This document shows positions 17,527-26,369 of a stretch of DNA of 64,000 nucleotides, piece by piece (the first letter of the stretch is position 1; each line of letters begins with the position of its first letter). Source of the DNA: Polaribacter gangjinensis. GTDB lineage: Bacteria; Bacteroidota; Bacteroidia; Flavobacteriales; Flavobacteriaceae. Made by a program: the position numbers and the translations under genes. The stretch is from NCBI RefSeq assembly GCF_038024125.1, contig NZ_CP150662.1:1815501-1879500 (forward strand), in the 5' to 3' direction. The notes under the pieces are model-generated. The model searched no databases, was not told the DNA's origin, and worked only from the letters and a program-made list of their open reading frames with translations.

Positions 17527-18246
17527 ATGTCAGATGCCCTTGTAATCATTCCAACTTACAACGAAAAAGAAAATATTGAAGCGATAGTTAAAGCTGTTTT
17601 CAGTCAAAAAAAAGCGTTTGATATTTTGATTGTGGATGATAATTCACCTGATGGAACTGCTGAAATTGTAAAAAATTTAATGAATGATTTTTCAAACCGA
17701 CTTTTTTTAGAAGTCCGTATGAAAAAAAATGGTTTAGGAACTGCATACATTCATGGATTTAAATGGGCAATTGCACGCAAATATGACTACATTATTGAAA
17801 TGGATGCTGATTTTTCTCACGATCCAAAAGATTTAAATAGGCTATACAAAGCGTGTTATAACGATGGTGCTGATGTTGCTATCGGCTCTAGATATTCGCA
17901 AGGTGTAAATGTGGTAAATTGGCCAATGAAACGAGTTTTGTTGTCGTATTTAGCCTCAAAATATGTGCGTTTTATTACAGGAATTCCCATACATGATACC
18001 ACTGCAGGTTTTGTTTGTTGGAAAAGAAAAGTACTAGAAACCATACAATTAGATAAAATTAAGTTTATAGGATATGCCTTTCAAATAGAAATGAAATTTA
18101 TTGCTTGGAAGCACCGATTTTCTATTAAAGAAGTATCTGTTATTTTTACAGACCGCACTTTAGGAACTTCAAAAATGAGTGGAAATATTGTGTATGAAGC
18201 GCTATTTGGAGTTTTAAAAATGCGATTAAGAGGATTGCCAAAATAA
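17527..18246 (+). CDS. Polyprenol-phosphate mannosyltransferase-like GT2 enzyme
   Basis: 239 residues, soluble. GT2 motifs: IPTYNEKENIEAIV (8-21), LIVDDNSPDGTAEIV (34-48), KNGLGTAYIHGFKWA, the metal-binding EMDADFSHDP (about 92-101), IGSRYSQG and DTTAGFVCW. This is the DPM1 pattern, the dolichyl/polyprenyl-phosphate mannosyltransferase type, without a C-terminal membrane domain. It would load a sugar onto a polyprenyl carrier on the cytoplasmic face. The sugar is not known. It is first in an operon with pyrC. Confidence 0.88.
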   Translation: MSDALVIIPTYNEKENIEAIVKAVFSQKKAFDILIVDDNSPDGTAEIVKNLMNDFSNRLFLEVRMKKNGLGTAYIHGFKWAIARKYDYIIEMDADFSHDPKDLNRLYKACYNDGADVAIGSRYSQGVNVVNWPMKRVLLSYLASKYVRFITGIPIHDTTAGFVCWKRKVLETIQLDKIKFIGYAFQIEMKFIAWKHRFSIKEVSVIFTDRTLGTSKMSGNIVYEALFGVLKMRLRGLPK

Positions 18247-18255
18247 GATTTTAAA

Positions 18256-19593
18256 ATGACTACAATTTTAATTAAAAACGCTACCATTGTTAACGAAAAC
18301 AACACTTTTTTAGGTGATGTTTTAATTGAAAACGAGCTTATAAAGCAAATTGCATCCAATATTGAAAGTGATAAAAACACTCAAATTATTGACGCTAAAG
18401 GAAGTTATTTAATTCCTGGATTTATTGATGACCAAGTGCATTTTAGAGAGCCAGGACTAACTCATAAAGCAACCATTGCAACCGAAAGTAGAGCTGCTGC
18501 TGCAGGAGGAATTACCACTTTTATTGAGCAACCAAATACAGTTCCGAATGCAACCACTCAAAAATTATTAGAGGATAAATTTGAAATCGCATCGAAAACA
18601 TCATACGTAAATTATTCATTTATGTTTGGTGGAACCAATGATAATTTGGAAGAATTACTAAAAACTGATCCAAAAAAAGTTGCAGGAATCAAATTATTTT
18701 TAGGTTCATCTACAGGAAATATGTTGGTAGATAATGTTGAAGTTTTAGAAAAAATCTTTTCATCTACCAAAATGATTATCTCTGTTCATTGTGAAGATGA
18801 AGCAACCATCAGAAAAAATACGGCAATCTATACAGAAAAATTTGGAGAAAATATTCCTATAAAATATCATCCAATTATTAGAAGCGAAGAATCTTGTTAT
18901 ATTTCTTCGTCAAAAGCCATTGAATTGGCAAAAAAAACAGGGGCACGTTTGCATATTTTTCATGTTTCAACTGAAAAAGAAACGCACCTTTTTAGAAATG
19001 ATATTCCGTTAGAAGAAAAGCAAATTACAGCCGAAGTTTGCATTCATCATTTGTGGTTTAATGATGCTGATTATGATGAAAAAGGTACTTTTATCAAATG
19101 GAATCCTGCTGTAAAAACAGAAAAAGACAGGCAAGGTTTGTGGAAAGCTTTGTTGGATGACAGAATTGATGTGTTAGCAACAGACCACGCTCCACACACT
19201 TTAGAAGAAAAAAATAATGTGTATTCTAAAGCGCCAAGTGGTGGTCCTTTAGTGCAACATGCTGTAATGGCAATTTTAGAAAAAGTGAAAGATGGTGTCA
19301 TTTCAATTGAAAAAGCGGTTGAAAAAATGAGTCATAATCCAGCAAAATTATTTCAAATAGAAAAACGCGGTTTTATCAAAGAAGGCTATTTTGCGGATAT
19401 CGTTTTGATTGATCCAAACAAACCACAAACCGTTTCAAAAGATAACATCTTATACAAATGTGGCTGGTCTCCTTTTGAAGGAACTACATTTTCACATACC
19501 ATAACTCATACATTTGTAAATGGAAATTTGGTTTACGAAAACGGAAAATTCAACGAAAATATTCGTGGAAAACGTCTTACTTTTAATCGATAA
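18256..19593 (+). CDS. pyrC: Dihydroorotase
   Basis: 445 residues. Third step of pyrimidine synthesis, carbamoyl-aspartate to dihydroorotate. Type I amidohydrolase features: LIPGFIDDQVHFREPGLTH (about 51-69), the lysine in GIKLFLGSSTGNM, metal-binding His in SVHCED and FHVSTEK, and the catalytic Asp in LATDHAPHT. The usual H-x-H metal motif reads Q-V-H here, so the first His is replaced by Gln. I recall the same DDQVHFREPG in other Bacteroidota dihydroorotases, so this is probably a clade trait and not a defect. It lies between the GT2 gene and DUF4296. Confidence 0.93.
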   Translation: MTTILIKNATIVNENNTFLGDVLIENELIKQIASNIESDKNTQIIDAKGSYLIPGFIDDQVHFREPGLTHKATIATESRAAAAGGITTFIEQPNTVPNATTQKLLEDKFEIASKTSYVNYSFMFGGTNDNLEELLKTDPKKVAGIKLFLGSSTGNMLVDNVEVLEKIFSSTKMIISVHCEDEATIRKNTAIYTEKFGENIPIKYHPIIRSEESCYISSSKAIELAKKTGARLHIFHVSTEKETHLFRNDIPLEEKQITAEVCIHHLWFNDADYDEKGTFIKWNPAVKTEKDRQGLWKALLDDRIDVLATDHAPHTLEEKNNVYSKAPSGGPLVQHAVMAILEKVKDGVISIEKAVEKMSHNPAKLFQIEKRGFIKEGYFADIVLIDPNKPQTVSKDNILYKCGWSPFEGTTFSHTITHTFVNGNLVYENGKFNENIRGKRLTFNR

Positions 19594-19594
19594 A

Positions 19595-20032
19595 ATGAAG
19601 AATTTCTATTATTTATTAACACTGTTTTTTTTAGTTTCTTGCACAAGTAACACCATTTTAGAAAAGCCAAAAGACTTAATTCCTAAGGATACAATGAGTT
19701 TGTTGATTGAAGAAATGATGATTGCTTCTTCATCAAAATTTATCAAAAACAAGTTTCAAGAAAATGAAGTAAACTATATGGCGTTGGTTTATGAGCGTTT
19801 TAAAATTGACAGTCTTCGTTTTCAAAGAAGCAACTTGTATTACATTTCTAAAATAGATGATTATCAAAAAATTATAGAAAAAGCCACCCAAAGTTTAGAG
19901 GCTAAAAAAGCCTTGTATGCTGCTCAAAAAACACGTTTAGATTCCATCAGAAAAGATTCTATCAAAAAGATAAAAACCAATGCAAAGTTGATGGATAGTG
20001 TTAAAAAATTGGAGTTAGCGCCAATTCAATAA
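19595..20032 (+). CDS. DUF4296 family lipoprotein
   Basis: 145 residues. The open frame starts at 19520 inside pyrC, but the ATG at 19595 gives the signal MKNFYYLLTLFFLVSC with lipobox LVSC, so this start is chosen. It is mainly helical and rich in charge, with MSLLIEEMMIA and a C-terminal KTRLDSIRKDSIKKI coiled stretch. DUF4296 is a Bacteroidota family of unknown function. It begins two bases after pyrC and ends three bases before the convergent SDR gene. Confidence 0.83.
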   Translation: MKNFYYLLTLFFLVSCTSNTILEKPKDLIPKDTMSLLIEEMMIASSSKFIKNKFQENEVNYMALVYERFKIDSLRFQRSNLYYISKIDDYQKIIEKATQSLEAKKALYAAQKTRLDSIRKDSIKKIKTNAKLMDSVKKLELAPIQ

Positions 20033-20035
20033 CGT

Positions 20036-21037
20036 TTACTTTTTTGGATATTTTGTTGTAATTTCTTGAATCGTTTTTTCAATACTTTCAAACTCATAAT
20101 TCAGAATATTCTGAATTTTTTCTGAAGAATATCTTGAAATTGAATGTGCTGATCTAGCTGAATATTTGCTCAACAAAGGTTCTTTTCCCGTAATTTTTGA
20201 AATCAGCCAAGCCAATCTCCAAAAAATTTCAGTTTGCCAAGAAGTTACTTTTTTTGAGAGTCTTTTTTTGCCAAAAGCTGCTGCAATTGCAAACAAAATT
20301 TCTTTGAACGATTTGTTTTCAGAAACCAAAATAAATCGTTCATTGCTAACATCCGATTTCATCAATAAAATCATGACTTTTACAACATCTTTTACGGCAA
20401 CAAAACCTGTGATTCCTTCTGTATAAAAATCAAATCCGTTGTAAACTTGATGAAATAATTTTCCTGATCCTGAATCCCAAAAACCATTTCCTAAAATAAC
20501 TCCAGGATTTACAATAACTACTTTTACACCTTCTTGACTTGCGCGCCAAACTTCCATTTCTGCACCAAATTTGGTAATAGAATATCCACTGTTATCCAAC
20601 TCTTTATTCCATTCATTTTCTTCAGTTATCAAATCGTTTGTGATCGATTCTCCAACTGCTGCAATAGAACTCACAAAACAAAATTTTTCAACTTTTGCAT
20701 CAATCGCCAAGTTTACCATGATTGCAGTACCATGAATATTTATTTTGCGCATTTCTATATAATCTTTCGGATTGAAAGAAATAAAAGCAGCACAATGATA
20801 CACGTGTTTTACACCAAAAAATGCAGGAATCATGGAAGGGACATCTGTAATATCAGCCTGAAACCATTCAATTTTTTCAAAAAAAGTAGCATCATTTGTA
20901 TAAGATAAAAACACATTTTTTACCTTTTCAATTGACGATGCGGATCTATAAATCGCTCTTATTGATTCATTTTGTAAACTCAAATGATACAACAAATGCG
21001 ATCCTACCAAACCTGTGCCTCCTGTAACTAAAATCAT
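20036..21037 (-). CDS. NAD-dependent epimerase/dehydratase family protein (extended SDR)
   Basis: 333 residues. N-terminal NAD-binding motif ILVTGGTGLVGSHLLYHL (residues 2-19), ADITD, then the active-site set FVSSIAAVGES and YSITKFGAEMEVWRA (YxxxK), followed by VIVNPGVILGNG. It resembles the dihydroflavonol-reductase-like/NAD-epimerase group. The natural substrate is not predictable. The minus strand reads TAAATTCG-TATC-ATG, so the start lies close to a -7-like box. Confidence 0.87.
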   Translation of the reverse strand: MILVTGGTGLVGSHLLYHLSLQNESIRAIYRSASSIEKVKNVFLSYTNDATFFEKIEWFQADITDVPSMIPAFFGVKHVYHCAAFISFNPKDYIEMRKINIHGTAIMVNLAIDAKVEKFCFVSSIAAVGESITNDLITEENEWNKELDNSGYSITKFGAEMEVWRASQEGVKVVIVNPGVILGNGFWDSGSGKLFHQVYNGFDFYTEGITGFVAVKDVVKVMILLMKSDVSNERFILVSENKSFKEILFAIAAAFGKKRLSKKVTSWQTEIFWRLAWLISKITGKEPLLSKYSARSAHSISRYSSEKIQNILNYEFESIEKTIQEITTKYPKK

Positions 21038-21070
21038 GATACGAATTTAGTATATTTTAGCTGATAAAGG

Positions 21071-21078
21071 TATATTTG
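21071..21078 (+). promoter_or_regulatory. Putative tyrS promoter -7 box
   Basis: TATATTTG, 21 nt before the ATG at 21100. The box lies over the TTG at 21076, which would be the alternative start, and so supports the ATG. Confidence 0.5.
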
Positions 21079-21099
21079 CAACTTGATAAATTGAACATC

Positions 21100-22392
21100 A
21101 TGAAGAATTTTATTGAGGAATTGCAATGGCGTGGAATGTTGCATGATAGCATGCCTGGAACTGAAGAACATTTATTAGAAGAAATGAGAAGTGCATATGT
21201 TGGTTTTGATCCAACTGCGGATTCTTTACACATTGGAAACTTGGTTCCAATTATGTTACTTGCTCATTATCAACGTTGTGGACACAGACCGATTGCTTTG
21301 GTTGGTGGTGCAACAGGTATGATTGGTGATCCTTCAGGAAAATCTTCTGAGCGAAATTTACTAGATGAAAAAACACTAAGACACAATCAAGAATGTGTGA
21401 AAAATCAATTATCACACTTTTTAGATTTTACAAGCGACGCAAAAAATGCCGCAATTTTGGTGAATAATTACGATTGGATGAAAGAATTTTCATTCCTAGA
21501 TTTTATTCGCGATGTTGGCAAACACATCACTGTAAATTACATGATGTCTAAAGATTCTGTAAAAAATAGAATTAGTTCAGAATCTAAAGAAGGTATGTCT
21601 TTTACCGAATTTACCTATCAATTGGTACAGGGCTATGATTTTTTACATTTATTTCAAAAAAATCAAACTACACTTCAAATGGGTGGTTCTGATCAATGGG
21701 GAAATATTACTACAGGAACTGAATTGATTCGTAGAATTGGAGGTGGAAAAGGTTATGCAATTACTTGTCCTTTAATCACAAAATCTGATGGTTCAAAATT
21801 TGGAAAATCAGAGGGAGGCAATGTTTGGTTGGATGCAAAAAGAACGTCTCCTTACAAATTTTACCAATATTGGTTGAATACTTCTGATGAAGATGCTGAA
21901 AAATACATCAAAATATTTACGTTTTTAGATCAAAAAACGATTGAAGATTTAATTATTGAACATGCAAAAGCGCCTCATACAAGAATTTTACAAAAACGTT
22001 TGGGAGAAGAAGTTACTCTCTTAGTTCATGGAAAAGAAGCTTATGAAAATGCCATTGCTGCTTCCGAAATTTTATTTGGAAACTCAACTGCAACAGCATT
22101 AAAATCTTTGGATGAACAAACATTTTTGGATGTTTTTGACGGAATTCCACAAGCTGTAATTTCATCAGAAATCTTAAAAGACGGACTTACAATGGTGGAT
22201 GCTTTATCAGGGAAAACAAATTTTTTAGCATCAAATGGCGAAGCAAAAAGAGCCTTAAAAGAAAATGGCATTGCTGTGAATAAAGAAAAAGTTGCTGAAG
22301 ATTTTATGATTACAACTTCTGATTTAATTGCAGAAAAATACGTGTTGTTGCAAAGAGGTAAAAAAAGCTATTTTTTGATACGTTTTGAATAG
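21100..22392 (+). CDS. tyrS: Tyrosine--tRNA ligase
   Basis: 430 residues, class I synthetase. HIGH-like motif in [18 protein letters not shown] (about 32-49), [29 protein letters not shown] for tyrosine binding, and the KMSKS-like KFGKSEGGN (about 228-236). The C-terminal S4-like RNA-binding part ends with [16 protein letters not shown]. Start at ATG 21100, because the longer frame opens inside the promoter. The stop overlaps the GTG of the following hydroxylase by one base (TAGTG). Confidence 0.97.
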   Translation: MKNFIEELQWRGMLHDSMPGTEEHLLEEMRSAYVGFDPTADSLHIGNLVPIMLLAHYQRCGHRPIALVGGATGMIGDPSGKSSERNLLDEKTLRHNQECVKNQLSHFLDFTSDAKNAAILVNNYDWMKEFSFLDFIRDVGKHITVNYMMSKDSVKNRISSESKEGMSFTEFTYQLVQGYDFLHLFQKNQTTLQMGGSDQWGNITTGTELIRRIGGGKGYAITCPLITKSDGSKFGKSEGGNVWLDAKRTSPYKFYQYWLNTSDEDAEKYIKIFTFLDQKTIEDLIIEHAKAPHTRILQKRLGEEVTLLVHGKEAYENAIAASEILFGNSTATALKSLDEQTFLDVFDGIPQAVISSEILKDGLTMVDALSGKTNFLASNGEAKRALKENGIAVNKEKVAEDFMITTSDLIAEKYVLLQRGKKSYFLIRFE

Positions 22393-23150
22393 TGGAAAAA
22401 CAACTGCCAAATATTGATTTTACAAATTTTCAGACGGTAAGTTCACTTTTTGTAACACTTACAGTGATAATTTTTGTGCGTTATTTGGTTGTTTCTGGAT
22501 TATATCACTTAATGTTTTTTAAGTTTTTAAAAAAGGCATTCCAAGATCGATTTTTGCATAAAAAATCGCTAAAAAAATCACAATTACAAAAAGAAATATT
22601 TTGGTCTTTTATTAGCGGACTTATTTTTGCTGCTACAGGTTTGTTGATGTATTTTCTTTATATCAATGGTTTTACAGCGATTTATACTGATTTTTCAACA
22701 GCTTCTTTTTTTTACATTCCATTCAGCATTTTTTTGTTTTTGTTTTTACAAGACGCTTATTATTATTGGTTTCACAGATGGATGCATTTACCAAAAGTGT
22801 ATAAATACATGCATTTAATTCATCATAAAAGCATTCATACTTCTGTGCTTACTTCATTTTCATTTCATCCTTTAGAAACAATTTTTCAAGCGGCATTTTT
22901 ACCCATTATAATTGTCATTTTGCCAATACATATTTATGCGTTTCTATTTGTGCTTTTAATCATGACAATTTCAGCCACCATCAATCATGCAGGAGTTGAA
23001 ATTTATCCTTCAGGAAAATTCGGAAAATGGTTTCAGAAATGGTTTATAGGAGCCACTCATCATGACAATCATCACAGAAAATTCAACTATAATTATGGAT
23101 TGTATTTTACGTTTTGGGACAGATTGATGAAAACGGAATTTGAGAAATAG
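22392..23150 (+). CDS. Sterol desaturase/fatty acid hydroxylase superfamily protein
   Basis: 252 residues with four to five membrane segments. The three His boxes of the di-iron family are present: FHRWMH (about 129-134), HLIHHKSIH, and HHDNHH near residue 222, plus the extra NHAG. It begins with GTG overlapping the tyrS stop; the first in-frame ATG would lose the N-terminal helix. The family adds hydroxyl groups to lipids or carotenoids; the substrate is unknown. The link to tyrS is probably only transcriptional. Confidence 0.87.
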   Translation: MEKQLPNIDFTNFQTVSSLFVTLTVIIFVRYLVVSGLYHLMFFKFLKKAFQDRFLHKKSLKKSQLQKEIFWSFISGLIFAATGLLMYFLYINGFTAIYTDFSTASFFYIPFSIFLFLFLQDAYYYWFHRWMHLPKVYKYMHLIHHKSIHTSVLTSFSFHPLETIFQAAFLPIIIVILPIHIYAFLFVLLIMTISATINHAGVEIYPSGKFGKWFQKWFIGATHHDNHHRKFNYNYGLYFTFWDRLMKTEFEK

Positions 23151-23162
23151 TAGTTTTTACAA

Positions 23163-23603
23163 CTAATTTTTAACAATCTTTTTCCAATTTTCATCTGCTT
23201 TTTGCTGTAGTTTATTTGGGTCTTCTTTTTGCCACATTTCTAGTGTATTTGTTCCCCAAGAGTTGTAAAACAAGTATAATTTTCCTTCTCTAATTTCAAA
23301 AGTTTTTGGATTGATACTTACTTTTTCTCCGTTTTTACCAATTGCATAAGCGCAAAATCCACCATATTGAGGAATGTATTTTGTTGGATTTTTCTTAAAA
23401 ATAGCTAGGTTTTCTTTGGTGGAAAATTGAAGCTTTACGCCATCAAAATCGGTTGTAAATAGTTTATTTCCTCTTATAGCTTTATTTTCAAAATAAGCAA
23501 CTACATCATAACCTTCTGCGATTAATCCATTTTTTAAGTTATAATTTTGAGAAAAAAGACTGATTGAAATTGAAAAGAAAAAAAGGAAATAAAAATATTT
23601 CAT
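23163..23603 (-). CDS. YHS domain-containing secreted protein
   Basis: 146 residues. A signal peptide (about 1-18, FLFFFSISISLFSQ) precedes a YHS-type domain: EGYDVVAYFENKAIRGNKLF, LQFSTKENLAIFKKNPTKYI and PQYGGFCAYAIGKNGE. This is the small periplasmic YHS type often found in Bacteroidota; the YHS fold is linked to metal binding, but no function is proven. The single Cys lies in GGFCAYA. It is convergent with the hydroxylase gene, 12 bp apart. Confidence 0.87.
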   Translation of the reverse strand: MKYFYFLFFFSISISLFSQNYNLKNGLIAEGYDVVAYFENKAIRGNKLFTTDFDGVKLQFSTKENLAIFKKNPTKYIPQYGGFCAYAIGKNGEKVSINPKTFEIREGKLYLFYNSWGTNTLEMWQKEDPNKLQQKADENWKKIVKN

Positions 23604-23645
23604 ACGATAGAATTTGAATCTTTTGTCGAAATAATTTTAAACAAA

Positions 23646-24620
23646 TTACAAAACCATCAAATTACATCCTCTTATATCAGCATTGTCAAAACGTCCAATA
23701 ATTTCAAATGTGCCATTTTCATAGATTTTTCCTAAATCTTGAGTAGCAATAAAAGAACACGAATTGTAATTCGCCAAGTCAATAACGTTGATTCCTCCTG
23801 TTTTTTGATTTGGTAAAATCGTTAAAGCATCTTCGGTATCACGTATCAGAATTTTCATCCAAGGTGGTGCTTTAAATATTCCATTTCCTTTAGAATATGC
23901 TTGACTTAACAATTCTGTCATACCATATTCAGAGTGAATTTCAGAAACACCAAACCCTTTTTTTAACACCTCGTGAAGTTCAGCTCTCACCAATTCTTTT
24001 CTTCTTCCTTTCATTCCTCCTGTTTCCATGACAATAGTATTTTTCAGTGAAAATTGATGTTTTTCTATCAAATCTAACAAAGCAAATGAAACGCCAATCA
24101 ACAAAATTTTTTGTCCTTTTGCATCTAATGAATTGATTTTTTGGGCTAAATCATCTAAATTATGTAAGTAAAATCCACTTTCAGATTGATTCGATTTTTC
24201 AATTAAATCATTCACCATAAATACCAAAGAAGAACCATTTCTTTCTAAATAATTGGGTAACAATGCCAACACAACATAGTCTTTGATGTCTCCATAAAAG
24301 TGAGCAAAACCTTTCAAATAACTTTCATGATACAATTTGATATCCGTAACAAAATGCTGGCTTGTTATACTTCCTGTAGTTCCAGAACTTGTAAAAATTT
24401 CTTGAATTTCATCTTTAGAGGAAAGTATTTTACGACTTTTAAAAAACTGAATTGGCAAAAACGGAATTTGTTCAATTGACTGAATATCTGCAGGATGAAT
24501 ATTTAACAAATCACAAAATGAACGATAGGTTTTATTGTTTTCAAACTGATGTTTAAAAACTTCAAATGCGGCAGTTTTAAACTGCGCTTCAGATTTTATA
24601 TCAAACAAACCTTTGGTCAT
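23646..24620 (-). CDS. LuxE/PaaK-like acyl-adenylating protein
   Basis: 324 residues. The phosphate-binding loop IFTSSGTTGSITS (about 89-101) and later MTELLSQAY and GxxG stretches are those of ANL adenylating enzymes, in the shortened form found in LuxE acyl-protein synthetase. The C-terminal IIGRFDNADIRGCNLMVL replaces the usual YRTGD-type hinge. Bacteroidota genes of this type are often near O-antigen or lipid synthesis genes, but not here. TATTTTTG (24634-24627, minus) ends six bases before the ATG. Confidence 0.83.
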   Translation of the reverse strand: MTKGLFDIKSEAQFKTAAFEVFKHQFENNKTYRSFCDLLNIHPADIQSIEQIPFLPIQFFKSRKILSSKDEIQEIFTSSGTTGSITSQHFVTDIKLYHESYLKGFAHFYGDIKDYVVLALLPNYLERNGSSLVFMVNDLIEKSNQSESGFYLHNLDDLAQKINSLDAKGQKILLIGVSFALLDLIEKHQFSLKNTIVMETGGMKGRRKELVRAELHEVLKKGFGVSEIHSEYGMTELLSQAYSKGNGIFKAPPWMKILIRDTEDALTILPNQKTGGINVIDLANYNSCSFIATQDLGKIYENGTFEIIGRFDNADIRGCNLMVL

Positions 24621-24875
24621 AATTTACAAAAATAAGTATTAAAAATATAGGGTTTTCATAAACTTTACATTCTGATAAATTTTAATTTTTTATTATATTC
24701 TTAGTTAACCATAATTTTATTATATTTTTAATAAATTTTACAAATATTTTTGTGATTTCTTCAATTTTAAAATTTTTAAAAATAGATTGAAATTGAAACG
24801 TTTAAAAATGCAACGTCAAATTAAAACCTTCTTATTAAAAATTACGTACATAATTGAAACCAAAATATTTATAAC
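24621..24875. other. AT-rich intergenic region
   Basis: 255 bp between divergent genes, very AT-rich. A TATTTTTG box at 24745-24752 could start a transcript for the rightward gene about 120 nt away. A 23-codon frame from an ATG near 24808 runs to TGA at 24879; I see no support for its being a gene. Confidence 0.4.
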
Positions 24876-25238
24876 TTGAAAATTTATAACGACTTGAAAC
24901 TGCATTTAAACACATATAGAACTTTACTAGGTGAGAAAAAAGTGTATGAAATTATTGATAAAAAAGAATCGCAATTTGTTATTTATCAGAATAATGAACC
25001 TACATTTTTTGTGGATTTATATGATTTATCTGTAGAATCAAACTCTATGATGAATAGTTTGGTTTTATGCGCAAAAAGAACCATTCCTGAAGTTCTAGAA
25101 TTGATAAATCGTAAAAATAATATTCAGTTGTCCGTTCCAAAAATATCACGATTCGGAATTCACAAAAAAATAAAATCAGAAATTGTTGAAGTGAATTTAT
25201 CGTATTTACCTGAAAATTGGTTGGATTATTCCTTGTAA
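24876..25238 (+). CDS. Hypothetical protein, unrecognised
   Basis: 120 residues from a TTG (24876); no ATG lies at the 5' end, the first in-frame ones being near residue 58. The sequence has no signal peptide or membrane segment, is moderately basic, and mixes beta and alpha segments (FVIYQNNEPTFFVDLYDLS; RTIPEVLELINRK). I do not recognise the family. Codon use is like that of the neighbours. The 3' end overlaps the convergent asparaginase gene by 13 bp. The start remains the weakest point. Confidence 0.6.
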   Translation: MKIYNDLKLHLNTYRTLLGEKKVYEIIDKKESQFVIYQNNEPTFFVDLYDLSVESNSMMNSLVLCAKRTIPEVLELINRKNNIQLSVPKISRFGIHKKIKSEIVEVNLSYLPENWLDYSL

Positions 25239-26260
25239 ATTTTGATAATCAATTTGCCTTTTTCATCCATAGAAGCCCTATACATTCCTTCAGTATTGAA
25301 TTCAAAAGACATATTTCCGTTTTTATCTAAAGCTACAATTCCTCCTGTTCCACCCAATTTTGTGAGTTTATTTTGTATCACATCTTTGGTGGCTTCTTTC
25401 AACGATTTTTTCTGATATTCCATTTGTGCAGAAATATCATATGCAACTTGACTTCGAATAAAATATTCGCCCCAACCTGTAGAAGAAACTCCACAAGTAT
25501 TATTATTTGCATAAGTTCCTGAACCAATAATTGGTGCGTCTCCAATTCGTCCCCAACGTTTATTGGTCATTCCACCAGTAGATGTTCCTGCAGCAATATT
25601 TCCATTTTTATCTAGGGCAACACAACCAACTGTTCCAAATTTGCTGTCTTTGATATTTGGATCGTAAAAAGAGGCTTTTTTAGCGTCATGATCTAGTTGT
25701 GTTTTTTCTTGATTGATAATTTTTTGCAACGATTGATAACGATTTTCTGTGTAAAAATAACTTGGATCAACAATTTCCAATCCCTTCTCTTTGGCAAATG
25801 CTGATGCTCCTTCTCCTGAAAGCATTACGTGTTCGGAATCTGTCATGATTTTAATTGCCAATTCAATCGGACTTTTTACGTCTTTTACACCAGCAACAGC
25901 TCCTGCATTTAAGGTTTTTCCATCCATAAAAGAAGCGTCCAATTCATTGGTTCCTGCATTTGTAAAAACAGCTCCTTTTCCTGCATTGAATAATGGTGAT
26001 TCTTCCATCACTTGAATGGTTTTTAATACAGCTTCTGTAGAAGTTCCTCCGTTTTTTAGGATGTTGTAACCCACTTTGATAGCTTCTTCCAATTTTGCTT
26101 TGTAAGCAGCTTCTTTTTCATCAGTCATGTTTTTTTTCAAAATAGTGCCTGCACCACCATGAATGATAATTGCAAAATCATTGATTTTTTCTTCTTTAGA
26201 AGTAGAGCTACAGCTCATTAAAAAAAGACTAAAAAGAATTAAAAAAATTGAATTTTTCAT
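25226..26260 (-). CDS. iaaA: Isoaspartyl peptidase/L-asparaginase (Ntn hydrolase) lipoprotein
   Basis: 344 residues. The N-terminus ILFSLFLMSC is a lipoprotein signal, so the enzyme is exported. The catalytic domain begins AIIIHGGAGTI; the nucleophile Thr is in SKFGTVGCVALD (about residue 214), where autocleavage gives alpha and beta chains, followed by AAGTSTGGMTNKRWGRIGDAPIIGSGTYA for substrate binding. It hydrolyses beta-aspartyl dipeptides and asparagine, i.e. it takes part in repair or scavenging of isoaspartyl peptides. It is divergent from the ALDH gene, with an 18-bp palindrome between. Confidence 0.92.
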   Translation of the reverse strand: MKNSIFLILFSLFLMSCSSTSKEEKINDFAIIIHGGAGTILKKNMTDEKEAAYKAKLEEAIKVGYNILKNGGTSTEAVLKTIQVMEESPLFNAGKGAVFTNAGTNELDASFMDGKTLNAGAVAGVKDVKSPIELAIKIMTDSEHVMLSGEGASAFAKEKGLEIVDPSYFYTENRYQSLQKIINQEKTQLDHDAKKASFYDPNIKDSKFGTVGCVALDKNGNIAAGTSTGGMTNKRWGRIGDAPIIGSGTYANNNTCGVSSTGWGEYFIRSQVAYDISAQMEYQKKSLKEATKDVIQNKLTKLGGTGGIVALDKNGNMSFEFNTEGMYRASMDEKGKLIIKIYKE

Positions 26261-26276
26261 TTTTATGTTTGTTTTT

Positions 26277-26294
26277 AAACAATAATTATTGTTT
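26277..26294. promoter_or_regulatory. 18-bp perfect palindrome between iaaA and ALDH
   Basis: AAACAATAATTATTGTTT is its own reverse complement. It lies 17 bp before the iaaA ATG and 76 bp before the ALDH ATG. This is the position of an operator for a dimeric regulator acting on one or both genes. Confidence 0.5.
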
Positions 26295-26369
26295 TTGTTA
26301 AATTTATTTATCTGTAAAAGTTTTTGTAATTTCGGACTTAAAAGTAATCAACATAAATTGAAACACAAA

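Noticed and set aside
24808..24879. A 23-codon frame beginning at an ATG ahead of the TTG gene at 24876.
   Set aside because: Too short, no homology or initiation signal seen, and its sequence is only AT-rich low complexity.
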